From the NCBI GenBank assembly GCA_910587625.1, contig CAJUMW010000004.1, forward strand, positions 69,234 to 78,063: DNA of 8,830 nt, written 5' to 3'. This DNA is from an uncultured Christensenellaceae bacterium (GTDB lineage: Bacteria; Bacillota; Clostridia; Christensenellales; Borkfalkiaceae). Positions 6,195 through 8,830 of the stretch are shown piece after piece (the first letter of the stretch is position 1; each line of letters begins with the position of its first letter). Made by a program: the position numbers and the translations under genes. Under the pieces are notes generated by a model that did not search any database, was not told the origin of the DNA, and saw nothing but the letters and a program-made list of their open reading frames with translations.

Positions 6195-6228
6195 TCCCTT
6201 TTACCGCCTTTAACCCGATAGCGGTAAA
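6195..6228 (-). promoter_or_regulatory. Leader hairpin touching the ribosome binding site of the radical SAM gene
   Basis: In the transcript, TTTACCGC (6228-6221) can pair with GCGGTAAA (6207-6200) over a 13-nt loop. The Shine-Dalgarno AAGGGA (6200-6195) begins at the last base of the stem, six bases before the ATG. It could tune translation, or at DNA level be a second operator. No known riboswitch was recognised; the leader is only ~55 nt. Confidence 0.4.
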
Positions 6229-6242
6229 CAAACAAATGTTTG
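6229..6242. promoter_or_regulatory. LexA (SOS box)-like palindrome at the start of the radical SAM/DUF4130 transcript
   Basis: The 14-mer read on the minus strand is CAAACATTTGTTTG, an inverted repeat CAAAC-ATTT-GTTTG. Against the Bacillus LexA consensus CGAACRNRYGTTYG it matches 12 of 14 positions; the mismatches are A for G at position 2 and T for R at position 8. It covers roughly +1 to +15 of the predicted transcript, a place where a bound repressor would block transcription. The lost G of GAAC is normally well conserved, so binding is uncertain. The reading is inference supported by the DNA-repair-like genes behind it. Confidence 0.45.
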
Positions 6243-6249
6243 CTTTATT

Positions 6250-6278
6250 ATAATATCACTGAATAAGGGCTTTGTCAA
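6250..6278 (-). promoter_or_regulatory. Promoter of the radical SAM/DUF4130 operon
   Basis: On the minus strand a perfect TTGACA (6278-6273) is 17 bp from TATTAT (6255-6250, five of six). The start would be near 6243, giving a leader of about 55 nt. A promoter this close to consensus would be strong unless repressed, which fits the palindrome at 6229-6242. Confidence 0.78.
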
Positions 6279-6292
6279 GACTTTTTTGCATA

Positions 6293-6321
6293 TTGACTAA
6301 AAAATTTTTTTATGGTAAAAT
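6293..6321 (+). promoter_or_regulatory. Upstream promoter (P1) of the two-component operon
   Basis: TTGACT (6293-6298), a 17-bp spacer and TAAAAT (6316-6321), with an extended -10 TG at 6313-6314. The start would be near 6328, about 100 nt before the gene. Its -35 is only 14 bp from the -35 of the divergent radical SAM promoter, so the two polymerases could compete. Confidence 0.7.
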
Positions 6322-6349
6322 ACTAAAAAGTGGAAGATACGGATAAATT

Positions 6350-6378
6350 TTGAAATTTCACAAATATTTCATTATAAT
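6350..6378 (+). promoter_or_regulatory. Downstream promoter (P2) of the two-component operon
   Basis: TTGAAA (6350-6355), a 17-bp spacer and a perfect TATAAT (6373-6378), start near 6385. The -35 overlaps the palindrome TGAAATTTCA (6351-6360). The spacer carries a direct repeat TTTCAC/TTTCAT (6356-6361 and 6367-6372) with an 11-bp period, the kind of layout OmpR-family regulators bind; autoregulation is a guess. Confidence 0.68.
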
Positions 6379-6415
6379 ATTAGTTGAATTTAATTAAGGC
6401 GGTTTACAATTAATA

Positions 6416-6421
6416 TGGAGG
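6416..6421 (+). promoter_or_regulatory. Ribosome binding site that fixes the response regulator start at 6427
   Basis: TGGAGG lies five bases before ATG 6427. The earlier in-frame ATG (6415) overlaps this site and has no binding site of its own, so 6427 is the likely start; it also gives MKVLIVDDEE, the usual N-terminus of the family. Confidence 0.85.
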
Positions 6422-6426
6422 CTGTT

Positions 6427-7089
6427 ATGAAAGTACTTATAGTTGACGATGAAGAGATGATAAGAGGAGTGTTGAAGGAATACGTCGAGTTCGAGGGCGG
6501 AACCGCGTACGAGGCGGAGGACGGTATGCAGGCGGTAAAGCTGTGCCGTGAAAATGACTTTGACATAATTCTTATGGACGTAATGATGCCTAAGTTGGAC
6601 GGATTTTCTGCGGTAAAAGAAATTAAAAAGTTTAAAAATATTCCCGTGATTATGCTGTCTGCGCGCGGAGAGGAGTACGATAAACTCTTTGGGTTTGAGA
6701 TAGGTGTGGACGACTATGTTACAAAACCGTTCTCGCCAAAAGAGGTTATGGCGCGCATACACGCAGTGTTGAAGCGCGGTGCTCAGGACGTTTCAAGCGA
6801 CGTTGTAACGTTTGAGGGGCTTACTATAGACATGGCGGGCAGAAACGTGTTTGTCGACGGGGAAAAAGCCGAACTTACACCCAAGGAGTACGAAATTTTA
6901 TTCTATTTCGTAAAGAATAAGGGCATTGCTCTCACGCGCGAAAAATTGCTTATGGACGTGTGGGGCTTTGACTTTTACGGAGACGACAGAACGGTAGACA
7001 CACATATAAAGATGCTGCGTTCCAACCTGAAACAGTACAGAAAATTTATAGTAACCTTGCGCGGTCTGGGGTATAAGTTTGAGGTATGA
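6427..7089 (+). CDS. OmpR/PhoB-family response regulator
   Basis: This 220-residue transcription factor is activated by phosphorylation from the kinase encoded next. The receiver domain (1-~118) shows the acidic pocket Asp7/Asp8, phosphoacceptor Asp51 in ILMDVMMPKLDG, switch Ser78 in VIMLSAR and Lys100 in VTKPFSP. The winged helix-turn-helix (about 127-219) has ELTPKEYEILFYFVKNKG, then LTREKLLMDVWG, the recognition-helix segment DDRTVDTHIKMLRSNL, and the wing LRGLGYKFEV. All residues needed for phosphotransfer and DNA binding are present. The start is chosen from the TGGAGG site. The kinase gene overlaps its 3' end by 11 bases if the TTG start is right. Two promoters lie upstream. The regulon is unknown; no adjacent transporter or resistance gene hints at the signal. 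Confidence 0.94.
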   Translation: MKVLIVDDEEMIRGVLKEYVEFEGGTAYEAEDGMQAVKLCRENDFDIILMDVMMPKLDGFSAVKEIKKFKNIPVIMLSARGEEYDKLFGFEIGVDDYVTKPFSPKEVMARIHAVLKRGAQDVSSDVVTFEGLTIDMAGRNVFVDGEKAELTPKEYEILFYFVKNKGIALTREKLLMDVWGFDFYGDDRTVDTHIKMLRSNLKQYRKFIVTLRGLGYKFEV

Positions 7090-8500
7090 CGGTGGCAACG
7101 CAAAGCCTAAAAAGCTAAAAAAATTAAAGAGCGTAAGCCGCGCAATGTGGGGATATTTCTGTATGCTCGCATTTTTGCTTATACTGCTTGTCGAGCTTGT
7201 TTTCTATGTTACCGTTGCGATAAATCTCGAAAACGAGGCGCGCGGCAAGGTAGAAGCGGTATGCTTCGATATGGGGCGGCTTTTAAAGTTCAATCCCGTA
7301 AAATTCGAGGACGGACTTATAGAGGCGCGGCAGGACGGCGTAAACGTATATCTTATTGCCGGCGACGGACGTGTGTTTTTTCCTCGCGATTACAAGGGGA
7401 CACCTGACGTTTATAAGGAGGTAATGAACAGGATAGGCGACGAAAAGGACGGCTATTCTTTGACTTACAGAACGGGCAATAAAGTAAGCTGCGCTTTAAA
7501 GGTTGACGACGGATTACAGCCGTTTTATATACTTGCAAAATACTCGGTAACGATAGTCACTCGCACGGTAGGTACGCTGCAGTTATATCTGCTTATAATA
7601 GGCGTCAGCATATTTTTACTTGCCTTTTTAATATCCTATATCTTTTCTAAAAACATTACCGAGGGTGTGCAAACTCTGTCTGATACGGCGGTAAAATTTG
7701 CAAACGGCAGCTACGACGTGGAATTTGTCAACGTCGACTATAAAGAGCTTGCAGCTCTGTCCGATACTTTGAATTATGTTCGCGACGAGGTAAAAAAGAG
7801 CGAAGATTTTCAGCGCGAAATTCTTGCAAACGTCACGCACGATTTAAAAACTCCCTTGACAATGATAAAGGCTTACGCCTCGATGATTAAAGAAATTTCG
7901 GGGGATGACAGGGAAAAGCGCGAAAAGCACTTGCAGGTAATTATCGACGAGGCAGACAGGCTTACAGGGCTTGTAAACGACGTTTTAAGCGTTTCCAAAT
8001 TACAGGCAAATATAGCAGAACTCAACTTAAAAGTATTTAATTTGACAGAATTAGTGTACGGAATTGTAAATAAATTCGGCTATTTGCAGGAAAGTCAGGG
8101 CTATAACTTTATGATAGATATCGACCCGGATTTATACACTCGCGCCGATGAAGAAAAGATAAATCAGGTGCTGTATAATCTTTTGGGTAACGCCGCCAAT
8201 TATACGGGCGCCGATAAAACGGTATATATAAGTTTAAAATCGAGTATGGACGGCAAGCGCGTCAAATTTTCTGTTAGGGATACGGGCAAGGGTATAGAAA
8301 AGGATAAAATAGCCGAAATTTGGAACAGATATTATCGTGTAAAGGAAAATCACAACCGCCCCGTCAAGGGTACGGGGCTTGGACTTAGCATAGTAAAGGC
8401 AATTTTGGAAAATCATAATTTCGATTTCGGCGTTGAAAGCGAAGTCGGAAAGGGTTCGACTTTCTGGGTTGACTTTCCGCTTGTCCCGTCTGAAATTTAA
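7079..8500 (+). CDS. Membrane-bound sensor histidine kinase
   Basis: This 473-residue kinase partners the upstream regulator. It has a basic N-terminus, transmembrane helix 1 (about 25-47), an extracytoplasmic sensor region of ~120 residues (48-166) without a recognisable named domain, helix 2 (about 167-189), a HAMP linker (190-240), the dimerisation/phosphoacceptor domain with His254 in NVTHDLKTPLT, and a HATPase_c domain with N-box NLLGNAANYTG (367-377), G1 DTGKG (401-405) and G2 GTGLG (431-435). The motifs for autophosphorylation are intact. The start is uncertain: TTG 7079 overlaps the regulator gene and has GGGG (7068-7071) upstream; the first in-frame ATG (7145) would remove the basic N-terminus right before helix 1. 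Translation is probably coupled to the regulator. The signal is unknown. Confidence 0.93.
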   Translation: MRYDGGNAKPKKLKKLKSVSRAMWGYFCMLAFLLILLVELVFYVTVAINLENEARGKVEAVCFDMGRLLKFNPVKFEDGLIEARQDGVNVYLIAGDGRVFFPRDYKGTPDVYKEVMNRIGDEKDGYSLTYRTGNKVSCALKVDDGLQPFYILAKYSVTIVTRTVGTLQLYLLIIGVSIFLLAFLISYIFSKNITEGVQTLSDTAVKFANGSYDVEFVNVDYKELAALSDTLNYVRDEVKKSEDFQREILANVTHDLKTPLTMIKAYASMIKEISGDDREKREKHLQVIIDEADRLTGLVNDVLSVSKLQANIAELNLKVFNLTELVYGIVNKFGYLQESQGYNFMIDIDPDLYTRADEEKINQVLYNLLGNAANYTGADKTVYISLKSSMDGKRVKFSVRDTGKGIEKDKIAEIWNRYYRVKENHNRPVKGTGLGLSIVKAILENHNFDFGVESEVGKGSTFWVDFPLVPSEI

Positions 8501-8532
8501 AAGCTCGCGTCTTTAAGACGCGAGCTTTTAAA
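8496..8532. terminator. Bidirectional terminator between the kinase and the right-edge XRE gene
   Basis: TTTAAAAGCTCGCGTCTT (8496-8513) and AAGACGCGAGCTTTTAAA (8515-8532) are perfect 18-bp complementary arms around one base; in RNA a small CTTTAAG loop is expected. The stop codons of both convergent genes (8498-8500 and 8530-8528) lie in the arms. The T tracts are short (TTTT then AAATTT), but symmetrical for both directions. Confidence 0.82.
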
Positions 8533-8830
8533 TTTCTCTTCCGATGATAAAATCCAAAGAACAGTCAAACGCTTTTTTCAACCTCAAAAGATTTTCGATA
8601 TTCGGCTCGTATTTACCCTTATGCCAATTATTGATGGTATCTTCTGCAACTTCGGCGTCAAACTTGAGTCTGTACTTTGTCTTATTGAAGTATTTAAGCA
8701 AAAAACTTAACTGTTCTTCAAAAGGAGGACGTTGCTTAAAAGCGCGGTCGTCCAAAATGTCCGTTTCGCCCAACAAATAATCGGTAGTGCAATTAAAATA
8801 ATCCGCCAGCTTTACCAAAGTTGCAAGCGA
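8528..8830 (-). CDS. XRE-family regulator with tandem HTH modules, C-terminal part
   Basis: The frame stays open to the window edge, so the N-terminus is missing; the TTG at 8818-8816 is an internal Leu, not a start. The visible 100 residues begin with SLATLVKLADYFNCTTDYLLGETD, the typical last helices of a Cro/CI-type domain whose HTH lies outside the window. After a short linker (ILDDRAFKQRPPFEEQ) a second domain follows: LLKYFNKTKYRLKFDAEVAEDTINNWHKGKYEPNIENLLRLKKAFDCSLDFIIGREI, with its own helix-turn-helix and the same closing pattern (NIENLLRLKKAFDCSLDFIIG). The protein thus seems to be an internal duplication of the XRE fold. Such proteins are DNA-binding regulators; no target can be named. 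The gene converges on the kinase gene and ends in the shared terminator. Confidence 0.82.
   Translation of the reverse strand, partial: SLATLVKLADYFNCTTDYLLGETDILDDRAFKQRPPFEEQLSFLLKYFNKTKYRLKFDAEVAEDTINNWHKGKYEPNIENLLRLKKAFDCSLDFIIGREI

Noticed and set aside
6415..6426. ATG 6415 as start of the response regulator
   Set aside because: It overlaps the ribosome binding site TGGAGG and adds four residues not typical of the family.
6189..6426. Riboswitch or small RNA between the divergent operons
   Set aside because: The interval is filled by three promoters, a palindrome and one short hairpin; no conserved riboswitch core was recognised.

Overview
The window looks like chromosomal DNA of a low-GC Gram-positive, probably an anaerobic, Clostridia-like bacterium. 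Four things point there: a large SRP RNA with an Alu domain of the Bacillus/Clostridium kind, an Mrp/Nbp35 ATPase with an N-terminal cysteine cluster, AT-rich spacers with sigma-A-type promoters, and many short factor-independent terminators, several of them bidirectional. No transposase, integrase, phage gene, CRISPR array or tRNA was seen.

Layout. The 3' part of uppP (undecaprenyl-diphosphatase) enters from the left and ends at a terminator (471-496). A palindrome-rich promoter region leads into a two-gene ABC export operon (600-2515) of NatA/NatB type. Its terminator (2523-2555) also serves a convergent 268-nt SRP RNA gene on the minus strand (2560-2827). Divergent from the SRP RNA is mrp (2961-3794). 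A 68-residue XRE regulator (3940-4146) follows, with a pair of TGTACA palindromes upstream of its start.

On the minus strand, 6188 to 4177 is a two-gene operon: a radical SAM protein with a C-terminal helix-hairpin-helix (TIGR03916-like), then a DUF4130/TIGR03915-like protein. This pair is known only as a putative DNA modification/repair system of undetermined chemistry. Its promoter is nearly consensus. A 14-bp inverted repeat resembling the Gram-positive LexA (SOS) box sits at the predicted transcription start, and a hairpin abuts the ribosome binding site.

Divergently, two tandem promoters drive an OmpR-family response regulator (6427-7089) and a membrane sensor histidine kinase (7079-8500) that overlaps it. 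The right edge holds a truncated minus-strand XRE-type protein with two helix-turn-helix modules.

The most interesting part is the radical SAM/DUF4130 pair with its LexA-like site, because it suggests damage-inducible expression of an uncharacterised DNA-acting system. The remaining genes are recognisable housekeeping or regulatory functions. All family assignments come from reading motifs; no database search was run.
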